A stretch of DNA of 10,621 bases from Clostridiales bacterium (GCA_017577345.1 PITX01000025.1:1-10621); one strand, 5' to 3'. Positions 1-6,380 are shown, counted from the stretch's first letter. Numbers and translations are program-made. Notes: generated by a model not told the origin, from the letters alone.

Positions 1-320
1 GTATTGACCCCTGCGATCTGCACATTTCCTTCGGTCTTCTGCCAGAGGACGGAGGCAAGATTTACAGGCACGGCGGCGATGTCCACGCTGCCGCTGATGA
101 CGGCAGGCGCGATCTGATCGGGAGAGGAGGCAACGGTAAATTCATAGCTGCCCTCGGCAGTACCGTTTGCGGCATCGTCCATCAGCTTTGCCATTCCCAT
201 TCCGGTCGGTCCCATCAGCGTGGCAACGCGGACGGTCGCAGCGGGTGCCTCCTGCGCGCAGGCGGTAAAGCAGGACAGTAAAAGGACAAGCATCAAAGCA
301 AAAACAAGGATTTTTTTCAT
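1..320 (-). CDS. ABC transporter substrate-binding lipoprotein, N-terminal part (runs off window)
   Basis: The reading frame from the ATG at 320 gives about 106 residues and remains open to base 1, so only the N-terminus is visible. It begins with a positively charged MKK, a hydrophobic stretch (residues 4-17) and a lipobox-like FTAC with the lipidation cysteine at residue 21, as expected for a Gram-positive lipoprotein. The mature part starts with a beta-strand and the segment VATLMGPTGMGMAKLM, followed by SGSVDIAAVPVNLAS. These resemble the ligand-binding lobe of clostridial substrate-binding proteins of the NitT/TauT (NMT1-like) type. The ligand cannot be told. The ATG overlaps the TGA of the upstream regulator gene (ATGA), and the GGAGGT just upstream serves as ribosome binding site, so the two genes are probably co-transcribed and translationally coupled. 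Permease and ATPase genes would be expected beyond the window. Confidence 0.75.
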   Translation of the reverse strand, partial: MKKILVFALMLVLLLSCFTACAQEAPAATVRVATLMGPTGMGMAKLMDDAANGTAEGSYEFTVASSPDQIAPAVISGSVDIAAVPVNLASVLWQKTEGNVQIAGVN

Positions 321-973
321 TGGGTACCTCCGTAAATTTTACTGAAATCCTCCGCCGACGAAAGAATGACCGTGTTTCCCCGGCGGGTGAGCTGACCGCT
401 TTCCTCCAGAAAGTCAAAGGCGCGGTAGAGACTTGCTCTGCCGAGATCGAGTGTCCCGGCAAGCTTCACCATGCTCATCGGCAGGGTCAGCACGCCGTTT
501 TCCGCAGGCAGGGTCAGCAGATACCGTGCCAGCTTTTTTTCTGCGCTTCCGGCAGTAAAGGCGGCGATTTTCCGGTTAAGGAAGCCGATCCGGTCGGTGA
601 GAAAGCAGATATAATTCCGTGCAAAGGCGAAGTCCGTCTTCAGCAGCTCCTCCACTGTTTCCTGAGGAAACAACAGCAGTGTGCTGTTTTCACAGGCGGT
701 GACGGAGGTAATGCCGCAGTGACTTCCGAACAGGGAGGCAACGCCGAAGCAGTCTCCGGAGAACAGCGTGTTGAGCACGAGTGTGCGATCTCTGTTTGCG
801 CCGCAGACGCGCACACTGCCTGCGAGGATCAGACAGAGAAAATCGCCTTCGCGGCAGATATGCTCCCCCTTGCCGCAGGTGCGGACGATACCCTTTTCCG
901 CGGCAAGCGTCAGTGCGGCGGCAGAGACATTCCGGAACAGAGGTGCATCTGCAAGGCAGGACTGAATTTCCAT
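317..973 (-). CDS. Crp/Fnr-family transcriptional regulator
   Basis: This 218-residue protein has the two-domain Crp/Fnr layout. An N-terminal cyclic-nucleotide-binding-like beta-barrel (about residues 8-120, with LFRNVS, GEHICREGD and FSGDCFGVASLFG) is followed by a dimerisation helix and a C-terminal winged helix-turn-helix (about 160-210, MVKLAGTLDLGRASLYRAF, then the wing LTRRGNTVIL). I start it at the ATG at 973 rather than the in-frame ATG at 1006, because AGGAGG lies at 980-985 at ideal spacing and the longer start would overlap a palindrome. The usual cAMP phosphate-binding Arg-Ser/Thr motif is not evident. Nine cysteines are scattered through the protein, but there is no N-terminal FNR-type cluster, so the effector is unknown (redox, haem, NO or a small molecule are all possible). 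It is divergent from the hydrogenase operon and overlaps the transporter gene behind it by 4 bases, so either could be its target. Confidence 0.85.
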   Translation of the reverse strand: MEIQSCLADAPLFRNVSAAALTLAAEKGIVRTCGKGEHICREGDFLCLILAGSVRVCGANRDRTLVLNTLFSGDCFGVASLFGSHCGITSVTACENSTLLLFPQETVEELLKTDFAFARNYICFLTDRIGFLNRKIAAFTAGSAEKKLARYLLTLPAENGVLTLPMSMVKLAGTLDLGRASLYRAFDFLEESGQLTRRGNTVILSSAEDFSKIYGGTQ

Positions 974-989
974 CGGCAGCCTCCTATAT

Positions 990-1005
990 TGTCTCAAATG
1001 AGACA
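990..1005. promoter_or_regulatory. Candidate operator, TGTCTCA-2-TGAGACA palindrome
   Basis: This is a perfect 7+7 base inverted repeat with a 2-base centre. A 16-base palindrome is the right size for a Crp/Fnr-type dimer. It sits between the predicted transcription start and the ribosome binding site of the Crp/Fnr gene, where binding would block elongation or translation. Autoregulation by the adjacent regulator is inferred, not shown. Confidence 0.5.
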
Positions 1006-1021
1006 CAAAAATGACACCCTC

Positions 1022-1050
1022 ATTTTATCGCCGACGACTGTCTTTGTCAA
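1022..1050 (-). promoter_or_regulatory. Promoter of the Crp/Fnr regulator gene
   Basis: On the minus strand, TTGACA (plus positions 1045-1050) is followed after 17 bases by TAAAAT (1022-1027), a near-consensus vegetative promoter. Transcription would start near 1015, giving a leader of about 40 bases before the ATG at 973. The -35 box lies inside the 1043-1059 palindrome, and the 990-1005 palindrome falls just downstream of the predicted start. Confidence 0.65.
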
Positions 1051-1059
1051 GATGACAAA
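1043..1059. promoter_or_regulatory. Second candidate operator, TTTGTCA-3-TGACAAA palindrome
   Basis: A 7+7 base inverted repeat with a 3-base centre covers the -35 box of the regulator promoter. Its centre is about 88 bases upstream of the predicted hydrogenase transcription start. The half-site differs from the 990-1005 palindrome, so a different protein may bind here, or it may simply reflect the -35 sequence and its chance complement. Confidence 0.35.
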
Positions 1060-1103
1060 ACAGAAAAATTTCTACAAATTTTCCTAAAAAGTGCCTATCT
1101 TAA

Positions 1104-1132
1104 TTGACATCCCACTTGATTTTTGTTAGAAT
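1104..1132 (+). promoter_or_regulatory. Promoter of the hydrogenase operon
   Basis: TTGACA (1104-1109), a 17-base spacer and TAGAAT (1127-1132), with TGT directly in front of the -10 hexamer as an extended -10. This is close to a perfect sigma-A promoter. The leader to the first ATG (1194) is about 55 bases and contains AAGGAGGG at 1181-1188. Confidence 0.75.
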
Positions 1133-1193
1133 ACCCGATGTATGAATTGCCGCAGTACAAATTCAGCAAAAATATTTGAAAAGGAGGGCAATC

Positions 1194-1682
1194 ATGGCCC
1201 ACTTAAGCGAAGCGGCTGTTGCTCAGATCAACGAGATCTGCGCACGTTATGCCGACGAAAAGACCCCATTAATGATGATTTTGTCTGCAATTCAGAAGGA
1301 ATACGGTTATATTCCTCTTGAAGTGCAGGAGATCGTATCCGAGAAGACCGGGATTTCCGTTGCGGAGATTTACGGCGTTGTCACCTTCTATTCCTACTTC
1401 TCTCTTCAGCCGAAGGGTAAGTATGTGATCGGTTGCTGCCTCGGCACCGCCTGCTATGTCAAGGGTGCACAGCAGATCATCGACAAATTCTCCGAAATTC
1501 TCGGTATCGCGCCCGGTGAGACCACTGCCGACGGCATGTTCACCATCGACGCACTGCGCTGCATCGGTGCCTGCGGTATCGCACCGGCAGTTTCGATCAA
1601 CGGCAAGGTTTATCCCAAGCTGAAGGTTTCCGATGTTCCCGGCATCGTTGAGGAATATCGCAACATGGGAGGTGCGAACTGA
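1194..1682 (+). CDS. hydC: NAD-linked [FeFe] hydrogenase, HydC/NuoE-like [2Fe-2S] subunit
   Basis: A 162-residue thioredoxin-like ferredoxin subunit of the NuoE/HydC family. The N-terminal helical domain (about 1-75, with YGYIPLEVQEIVSEKTGI and the family segment IYGVVTFYSYF) is followed by the [2Fe-2S] fold with its four cysteines in CLGTAC (C82, C87) and CIGAC (C123, C127). The expected length is about 160 residues, so the gene is intact. I chose the ATG at 1194, which has AAGGAGGG 5 bases upstream; an in-frame TTG at 1176 lies before that site and is unlikely. In trimeric hydrogenases this subunit passes electrons to or from the FMN subunit. It is separated from the next gene by only 2 bases and is read as the first gene of the operon. 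Context (a [FeFe] catalytic subunit, no other complex I genes) rules out a Nuo complex. Confidence 0.92.
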   Translation: MAHLSEAAVAQINEICARYADEKTPLMMILSAIQKEYGYIPLEVQEIVSEKTGISVAEIYGVVTFYSYFSLQPKGKYVIGCCLGTACYVKGAQQIIDKFSEILGIAPGETTADGMFTIDALRCIGACGIAPAVSINGKVYPKLKVSDVPGIVEEYRNMGGAN

Positions 1683-1684
1683 GC

Positions 1685-3571
1685 ATGGAAAAAATCAGAA
1701 ATTTTGACGATCTTCGCGCTGTCAGCGAGGAGCTTTCCGCAAAGCTTGCCGGCAAATTTGAGGGCAAGGACGGCAAGAGAGCCATCGTCTTGTGCGGCGG
1801 CACCGGCTGTATCTCCTCCAACTCCATTGCGATCAGAGAGAAGTTTGAAAAGCTGATCAAAGAGAAGAATCTCGGCGACAGAGTTTCCGTCAATATCGTC
1901 GGCTGCTTCGGCTTCTGCTCACAGGGTCCGTTCGTCAAGATCTATCCGGAGGATACGCTGTACCGCCTGGTCAAGATCGAGGATGTCGATGAGATCATCG
2001 AGAAGGACATCATCGGCGGCGAAGTCGTCGAGCGTCTGCTCTATATTGACCCGGCCACTAAGGAAAAGGTCGTCAAGCAGGACGAGATCAATTTCTATAA
2101 GAAGCAGAGAAGAATCGCACTTCGCAGCTGCGGTCAGATCAACCCCGAGGACATCAACGAGGCACTGGGCGCAGGCGCGTTCCAGGGACTTGCAAGAGCT
2201 TTGAAGATGGACCGTCAGGATGTTGTCAACGAAGTGCTCAACTCCGGTATCCGCGGTCGCGGCGGCGCAGGCTTCCCGACCGGCAGGAAGTGGATGTTCG
2301 CCATGAACGGCGGCGGCGACAAGTATGTCGTCTGCAACGGCGACGAGGGCGACCCCGGCGCATTCATGGACAGATCCATTTTGGAAGGCAACCCCCTCGG
2401 TGTGATCGAGGGCATGGTCATTGCCGGCTACGCCATCGGCGCACAGAACGGCTATTTCTACATCCGTGCAGAGTATCCGATCGCGGTCAACAGACTGCAG
2501 ATCGCGATCCGTCAGGCGGAAGAGCTCGGTCTGCTCGGCGACAACATTCTCGGCACCGATTTCAGCTTCCGTGTTCATATCAGACTGGGTGCAGGCGCAT
2601 TCGTCTGCGGCGAGGAAACGGCTCTTCTCAACTCCATCGAGGGCAAGAGAGGCATGCCGCGTCCGCGTCCTCCGTTCCCGGCAGTCAAGGGTCTGTGGGG
2701 CAAGCCCACGGTCGTCAACAATGTCGAGACGCTCGCCTGCATCCCCTACATTCTCCGTGAGGGCGCAGAGAAGTTCGCTCAGTGCGGCACCGAGCGTTCC
2801 AAGGGCACCAAGGTCTTCGCACTGGGCGGCAAGATCAACAATGTCGGTCTGGTCGAGGTTCCCATGGGCACGACCCTCCGCGAGCTGATCTACGACATCG
2901 GCGGCGGCATCCCCAACGGCAAGAAATTCAAGGCGATCCAGACAGGCGGTCCCTCCGGCGGCTGTCTGACCGAAAAGGATCTGGATGCAGAGATCGACTT
3001 TGACAACCTCGTTGCAAGAGGCTCCATGATGGGCTCCGGCGGCGCGATCGTCATGGACGAGGACAACTGCATGGTCGATGTTGCAAAGTTCTACATGGAA
3101 TTCATCTGCGACGAGAGCTGCGGCAAGTGTTCTCCCTGCCGTATCGGCACGAAGCGTATGCTTGAGCTGCTGACCAAGATCACCGACGGCAAGGCAACGA
3201 TGAAGGATCTGGACGAGCTGGAGGAGCTGAGCAAGACCATCAAGGCAGGCGCACTGTGCGCACTGGGTCAGACGGCTGCAAACCCCGTCCTGTCCACCCT
3301 TACGCATTTCAGAGATGAGTACATCGCCCACATCGTGGACAAGAAGTGCCCGTCCAAGATCTGCAAGAATCTGATGCAGTACAAGATCGAGAAGGACAAG
3401 TGCTTCGGCTGCGGTATGTGTGCAAAGGCTTGTCCCGCCGGTGCGATCTCCAAGACCGACTATACTGCACCCGGCAAGAAGCTGCCTGCGCACGAGATCG
3501 ACCCGATGAAGTGCGTCAAGTGCGGCGCTTGTATCGCGACCTGTAAGTTCGGCGCGATCTACAAGGACTGA
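1685..3571 (+). CDS. hydB: NAD-linked [FeFe] hydrogenase, HydB/NuoF-like FMN and Fe-S subunit
   Basis: A 628-residue diaphorase subunit with the complete HydB architecture. There is an N-terminal thioredoxin-like [2Fe-2S] domain (cysteines 37, 42, 74, 78). The NuoF core follows, with the glycine-rich NADH/FMN-binding stretch GIRGRGGAGFPTGRKW (188-203) and NGDEGDPGAF (218-227). An SLBB-like region (about 375-445) precedes the NuoF [4Fe-4S] site ESCGKCSPCRIG (C479, C482, C485, with C525 as likely fourth ligand). A conserved CPSKIC linker (555-560) leads to a C-terminal ferredoxin domain with two [4Fe-4S] motifs (C573/576/579/583 and C610/613/616/620). In this family the subunit oxidises or reduces NAD(H) on FMN and connects it with ferredoxin and the catalytic subunit, which is the basis of electron bifurcation or confurcation. 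Its start lies 2 bases after the hydC stop and hydA begins 17 bases after its own stop. NADP rather than NAD cannot be excluded from sequence. Confidence 0.93.
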   Translation: MEKIRNFDDLRAVSEELSAKLAGKFEGKDGKRAIVLCGGTGCISSNSIAIREKFEKLIKEKNLGDRVSVNIVGCFGFCSQGPFVKIYPEDTLYRLVKIEDVDEIIEKDIIGGEVVERLLYIDPATKEKVVKQDEINFYKKQRRIALRSCGQINPEDINEALGAGAFQGLARALKMDRQDVVNEVLNSGIRGRGGAGFPTGRKWMFAMNGGGDKYVVCNGDEGDPGAFMDRSILEGNPLGVIEGMVIAGYAIGAQNGYFYIRAEYPIAVNRLQIAIRQAEELGLLGDNILGTDFSFRVHIRLGAGAFVCGEETALLNSIEGKRGMPRPRPPFPAVKGLWGKPTVVNNVETLACIPYILREGAEKFAQCGTERSKGTKVFALGGKINNVGLVEVPMGTTLRELIYDIGGGIPNGKKFKAIQTGGPSGGCLTEKDLDAEIDFDNLVARGSMMGSGGAIVMDEDNCMVDVAKFYMEFICDESCGKCSPCRIGTKRMLELLTKITDGKATMKDLDELEELSKTIKAGALCALGQTAANPVLSTLTHFRDEYIAHIVDKKCPSKICKNLMQYKIEKDKCFGCGMCAKACPAGAISKTDYTAPGKKLPAHEIDPMKCVKCGACIATCKFGAIYKD

Positions 3572-3588
3572 TAGGGAGGTAGAAGAAA

Positions 3589-5355
3589 ATGGCAAAGGTT
3601 AATATTAAAATCGAAGGCTTCCCCTATGAGGTCGATGAGGGCTTGACCATTCTCGAGGCTGCAAAGCGCTGCGGTTATGAGATTCCCTCCCTGTGCACCT
3701 ACAACCACGGCGAATGCTCTCAGGGCTCCTGCCGTGTCTGCCTCGTCGAGGTCAAGGGCGCAAGAGGTCTGGTAGCCGCCTGTGTCTACCCCGTGAGTGA
3801 GGGCATGGAGATCACGATCTCCTCTCCGAAGGCAGCTGCCGCAAGACGCGCAAGCGTTGAGCTGCTGCTCTCCAATCATTCCATGAAGTGCCAGCAGTGC
3901 GATAAGAACGGTCACTGCGAGCTGCTCTATGCCGCGCAGATCACCGGTGCGAGAGAAGATATGTTTGAGGGTGCCAAGACACCCGCAACCGTTGATCAGC
4001 TCACGCCGTCCATCATCCGCGACACCTCCAAGTGCATCCTGTGCGGCCGCTGCGTTGAGCGCTGCAAGAATGCACACGGCAAGGGCGTTCTCGGCTTTGA
4101 AAAGAGAGGCTTCAATACGATCGTCGCTCCTGCAGAGAACCGTTCTCTGGCAAATTCTCCGTGCATCCTCTGCGGTCAGTGCGTCAGCGTCTGTCCGACC
4201 GGTGCTCTGACGGAGAAGTCCGAGATCTCCAAGGTCGATGAGGCAATGGCAGCCGGCAAGTATGTTGTCGTGCAGACCGCTCCCGCCGTCAGAGCCGCAC
4301 TCGGCGAAGAATTCGGCATGAAGATCGGTACCGCCGTCACCGGCAAGATGGTCGCGGCCCTCAGAAGACTGGGTTTTAAGAAGGTCTTCGACACCAACTA
4401 CGCCGCTGACCTGACCATCATGGAAGAAGCGACCGAGCTGCTCGGCAGAATGAAGAACGGCGGCGTGCTTCCGATGATCACATCCTGCTCCCCCGGCTGG
4501 ATCAACTATGCGGAGATCAACTACGGCGATCTGCTGCCGCATCTGTCCTCCTGCAAGTCGCCGCACGAGATGTTCGGCGCGATCCTCAAGAGCTACTATG
4601 CCGAAGCAAACGGCATTGACCCGAAGGATATGTTCGTCGTTTCCGTCATGCCCTGCACCGCAAAGAAGGGCGAGAAGGAAAGAGATCAGCTCGTCACCAA
4701 CGGTCTGAGAGATGTGGATGCAGTGCTCACCACCAGAGAGCTTGCAAAGCTCATCAAGCGCTCCGGCATCAACTTCAATAAGCTGCCCGATGAAGCATTC
4801 GACAACGACATCGTCGGTGACTACACCGGTGCAGCCGTTATCTTCGGCGTGACCGGCGGCGTTATGGAAGCTGCGCTGAGAACTGCCTACTTCGCAGTGA
4901 CCGGCAAGGAGCATGACCTGATCAAGTTCGAGGCTGTCCGCGGCTTCGACGGCATCAAGGAAGCAGAGCTTGACCTCAACGGCACGAAGGTCTGTGTGGC
5001 AGTTGCCCACGGCATGAAGAACGCGAAGGTTCTGCTCGACGACATCCGTGCCGGCAAGAGCAAGTATCAGTTCATCGAGATCATGGGTTGCCCCGGCGGT
5101 TGTATCGCAGGCGGCGGTCAGCCGTTTGTCAAGCCGCAGTTCCTGCCCAACGAGGATATCGACATTCTCGATACCTACAAGGAAAAGCGTGCAGCAGCCC
5201 TGTATTCCGAGGATGAAAAGCAGGCAGTCAGACAGTCTCATAACAACCCGCAGATCAAGGAGCTGTATGAGAAGTTCCTCGGCGAGCCGAATTCCCATAA
5301 GGCGCATGAGCTTCTGCATACAAGCTATGCCGCGAGAGAGGCATTCAAGGACTGA
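3589..5355 (+). CDS. hydA: [FeFe] hydrogenase catalytic subunit, HydA-like (trimeric type)
   Basis: A 588-residue [FeFe] hydrogenase that reversibly reduces protons to H2 in the cytoplasm. Domains in order: plant-type [2Fe-2S] ferredoxin (C36, C48, C51, C65); His-Cys3 [4Fe-4S] domain (H97, C101, C104, C110); two-cluster ferredoxin (C149/152/155/159 and C192/195/198/202); then the H-cluster domain. The three signature motifs are TSCSPGW (298-304), MPCTAKKGE (354-362) and MGCPGGCIAGGGQP (499-512). The first differs from the textbook TSCCPxW by Ser at the second Cys, and the third has Gly for Ala before its first Cys. The C-terminal tail (about 530-588) fits the small-subunit-like region. The start has GGGAGGT at 3574-3580. 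Together with HydC and HydB this is the group A3-like, NAD- and ferredoxin-linked enzyme. Maturation genes hydE, hydF and hydG are not in the window. Confidence 0.94.
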   Translation: MAKVNIKIEGFPYEVDEGLTILEAAKRCGYEIPSLCTYNHGECSQGSCRVCLVEVKGARGLVAACVYPVSEGMEITISSPKAAAARRASVELLLSNHSMKCQQCDKNGHCELLYAAQITGAREDMFEGAKTPATVDQLTPSIIRDTSKCILCGRCVERCKNAHGKGVLGFEKRGFNTIVAPAENRSLANSPCILCGQCVSVCPTGALTEKSEISKVDEAMAAGKYVVVQTAPAVRAALGEEFGMKIGTAVTGKMVAALRRLGFKKVFDTNYAADLTIMEEATELLGRMKNGGVLPMITSCSPGWINYAEINYGDLLPHLSSCKSPHEMFGAILKSYYAEANGIDPKDMFVVSVMPCTAKKGEKERDQLVTNGLRDVDAVLTTRELAKLIKRSGINFNKLPDEAFDNDIVGDYTGAAVIFGVTGGVMEAALRTAYFAVTGKEHDLIKFEAVRGFDGIKEAELDLNGTKVCVAVAHGMKNAKVLLDDIRAGKSKYQFIEIMGCPGGCIAGGGQPFVKPQFLPNEDIDILDTYKEKRAAALYSEDEKQAVRQSHNNPQIKELYEKFLGEPNSHKAHELLHTSYAAREAFKD

Positions 5356-5368
5356 TTCTGACATACAA

Positions 5369-5472
5369 TTTCATATCAGACCTATAAAGAGTGCGCGAGA
5401 GACAAGCTCGTTGACCGCACGACAACCTGCCGCGAGGTAAGGTGCCAAAGCTTGACCGATGGGTTAATGAAA
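5369..5472 (+). promoter_or_regulatory. Candidate SAM-clan (SAM-I/IV-like) riboswitch aptamer
   Basis: The leader folds by eye into a junction closed by P1: GACCTAT (5379-5385) with ATGGGTT (5459-5465), extended outward by TTTCAT (5369-5374) with ATGAAA (5467-5472). Inside are a hairpin GTGCG/CGCAC (5391-5395/5416-5420) with CGAG/CTCG (5396-5399/5407-5410), and a helix ACCT/AGGT (5425-5428/5440-5443). A six-base pseudoknot pairs the first loop CAAGCT (5403-5408) with AGCTTG (5449-5454). The core segments GACAACCT and AGGTGCCAA resemble the GGCAACC and GGTGCYAA segments of SAM-I and SAM-IV riboswitches, but the SAM-I P2 kink-turn and P4 are absent, which suggests a variant. The family call is from memory of the consensus; S-adenosylmethionine as ligand is inferred. 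No convincing promoter lies between it and hydA, so it may be transcribed by read-through. Confidence 0.6.
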
Positions 5473-5480
5473 GACAGAAA

Positions 5481-5514
5481 AGCGAACCCGTCGGGAACGA
5501 TGGGTTCGTTTTTT
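5481..5514 (+). terminator. Intrinsic terminator, riboswitch expression platform
   Basis: CGAACCC (5483-5489) pairs with GGGTTCG (5502-5508), extendable by a G-U pair and A-T pairs, and is followed by six T (5509-5514). The 5' arm can alternatively pair upstream: CCGATGGGTT (5456-5465) with AACCCGTCGG (5485-5494), nine Watson-Crick pairs and one G-U. That antiterminator shares its strand with the 3' side of aptamer helix P1, so a ligand-stabilised P1 would favour termination (an OFF switch). It may also end hydABC transcripts. Confidence 0.75.
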
Positions 5515-5558
5515 GCGCTCTTTTTTGGGAATAAACTATTTCAAAAGGAGCAAACGCA

Positions 5559-5903
5559 ATGAAAACAATCAAGGAACTGATCGACCGGGAGAAGAAAGTT
5601 TGGTTTTATCTGGACAGCGAGGAAACCTCCGACGCATTTCTGGAGGATGCAGAAGCGGAAGGTTTTTCCTTCGGCGACGGCATACCGCCCTCACAGAAAA
5701 AGGGAGCGCATTATGTGATTGCGGCGCATGAGGATATGCTGCTCGGCTTTCTGAGTATCACGATCTGGTGCCTGTCCTTTATGTACCGCGGCAAGACGAA
5801 CGGTGTACCGCTCCGTGTGGATTACCGGAGGTACCGTTCCGGAGAAACGGATTACATCTGCCGGACACCGCACGCTTCCGGCTTTCTGCACATCGGCATC
5901 TGA
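5559..5903 (+). CDS. Small protein of unknown function under the riboswitch
   Basis: A 114-residue soluble protein that I do not recognise by function. AAAGGAG (5544-5550) lies at good spacing before the ATG. The N-terminal half (MKTIKELI, then YLDSEETSDAFLEDAEAEGFSFGDG) has a predicted alpha/beta look with a conserved-looking FSFGDG turn. The middle (HYVIAAHEDMLLGFLSITIWCLSFM, about 51-75) is hydrophobic enough to be a buried core strand-helix or a weak membrane-associated segment. The C-terminal part (LRVDYRRYRSGETDYICR) is basic and aromatic. I recall similar short proteins with an EGFxFGDG segment in gut Clostridia accessory regions, but cannot name a family. No enzyme motif, signal peptide or metal site is visible. 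Its only regulatory context is the attenuator directly upstream, which would link expression to the riboswitch ligand. Confidence 0.75.
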   Translation: MKTIKELIDREKKVWFYLDSEETSDAFLEDAEAEGFSFGDGIPPSQKKGAHYVIAAHEDMLLGFLSITIWCLSFMYRGKTNGVPLRVDYRRYRSGETDYICRTPHASGFLHIGI

Positions 5904-5943
5904 TACTATTATCTGATAAAAAATAGACATTTTTAATCAGATC

Positions 5944-6170
5944 TTTTGAAGCATTCAAGAGCCGCACAAAGCGCGGTTAATGCTTCAAAAGGCGTCTCAT
6001 ACGAAAACTACGCCGCTGTGGCGGCTATTAAAACAAGCCACCTTGTGTCTTGTTTTAATCAGTTTTCAGTATGAAATCATCGGTATGCTTTTCTACCGAA
6101 AAGCATCAGCGTGTCGAAAAACCCTTTTCGACACGCTGTTGTGCACCGATGCTGAAGCATCGGTGCACAA
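5944..6170. repeat. Cluster of tandem perfect hairpins
   Basis: Almost the whole stretch can pair locally. An outer stem (5944-5955 with 5979-5990, 12 bp) is followed by a long stem (5999-6010 with 6061-6073, one bulge) that encloses 6012-6016/6021-6025 (loop of 4) and 6027-6037/6049-6059 (11 bp). Three hairpins then follow with single-base spacers: 6085-6093/6098-6106 (9 bp, 4-base loop), 6108-6120/6125-6137 (13 bp, 4-base loop) and 6139-6152/6157-6170 (14 bp, 4-base loop). No T-tract follows, so these are not ordinary terminators. No convincing coding sequence lies here; open frames through it are by-products of the palindromes. Confidence 0.8.
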
Positions 6171-6261
6171 ATCATATTGTCAAGAAAGACCGTAACTGTC
6201 AAAACAGAGATTGAAATTGCCAAATATGTCATTGTTATGAAAAACCTCAAGTGCGCCGCGC

Positions 6262-6314
6262 TTTTGTCCTCCCCTGCTAAGGGGAGGGGAACCGCGAAGC
6301 GGTGGAGGGGTTTT
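6262..6314 (+). repeat. REP-like repeat, left copy of an inverted pair
   Basis: The unit consists of TTTTGTC, a hairpin CCTCCCCT-gcta-AGGGGAGG, a second hairpin ACCGC-gaa-GCGGT, and GGAGGGGTTTT. A related unit in the opposite orientation lies at 6381-6435, with the same order of parts and the same GCTA loop. Dispersed elements of this style are common in gut Firmicutes intergenic DNA; that is recollection, not a search result. Confidence 0.7.
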
Positions 6315-6380
6315 GTCTCCGTTAATTTTAAATCATTTTCCAATTCGCAGAAATAGAAAATACATCACTTATTTACTGAT

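Noticed and set aside
142..462. 106-codon open frame on minus spanning two genes
   Set aside because: It crosses the Crp/Fnr gene and the lipoprotein in a different frame; the in-phase lipoprotein with signal peptide and lipobox explains the region better.
1043..1059. Canonical FNR or Rex operator
   Set aside because: The half-site TTTGTCA with a 3-base centre fits neither TTGAT-4-ATCAA nor the TTGTGA-type Rex consensus.
320..1087. Open frame of 255 codons on plus, opposite the Crp/Fnr gene
   Set aside because: It is the antisense of a clear Crp/Fnr coding sequence, has no ribosome binding site and a low-complexity composition.
1919..3595. 558-codon open frame on minus, opposite hydB
   Set aside because: It arises from strong codon bias of hydB on the other strand; its repetitive Leu/Asp/Ala/Val composition is typical of a shadow frame and it shows no domain.
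1194..5355. Complex I (Nuo) or formate dehydrogenase module
   Set aside because: NuoE/NuoF-like subunits are present, but the third gene has all three H-cluster motifs and no molybdopterin or quinone-module genes are seen.
3559..5364. 601-codon open frame on minus, opposite hydA
   Set aside because: Same cause as for hydB; it has no start signal or recognisable motif and is fully covered by a catalytic subunit with all cluster ligands.
5980..6343. Small open frames in the hairpin cluster on both strands
   Set aside because: They consist of palindromic stems read as codons, have no ribosome binding site and no conserved-looking composition; such frames are often mis-annotated.
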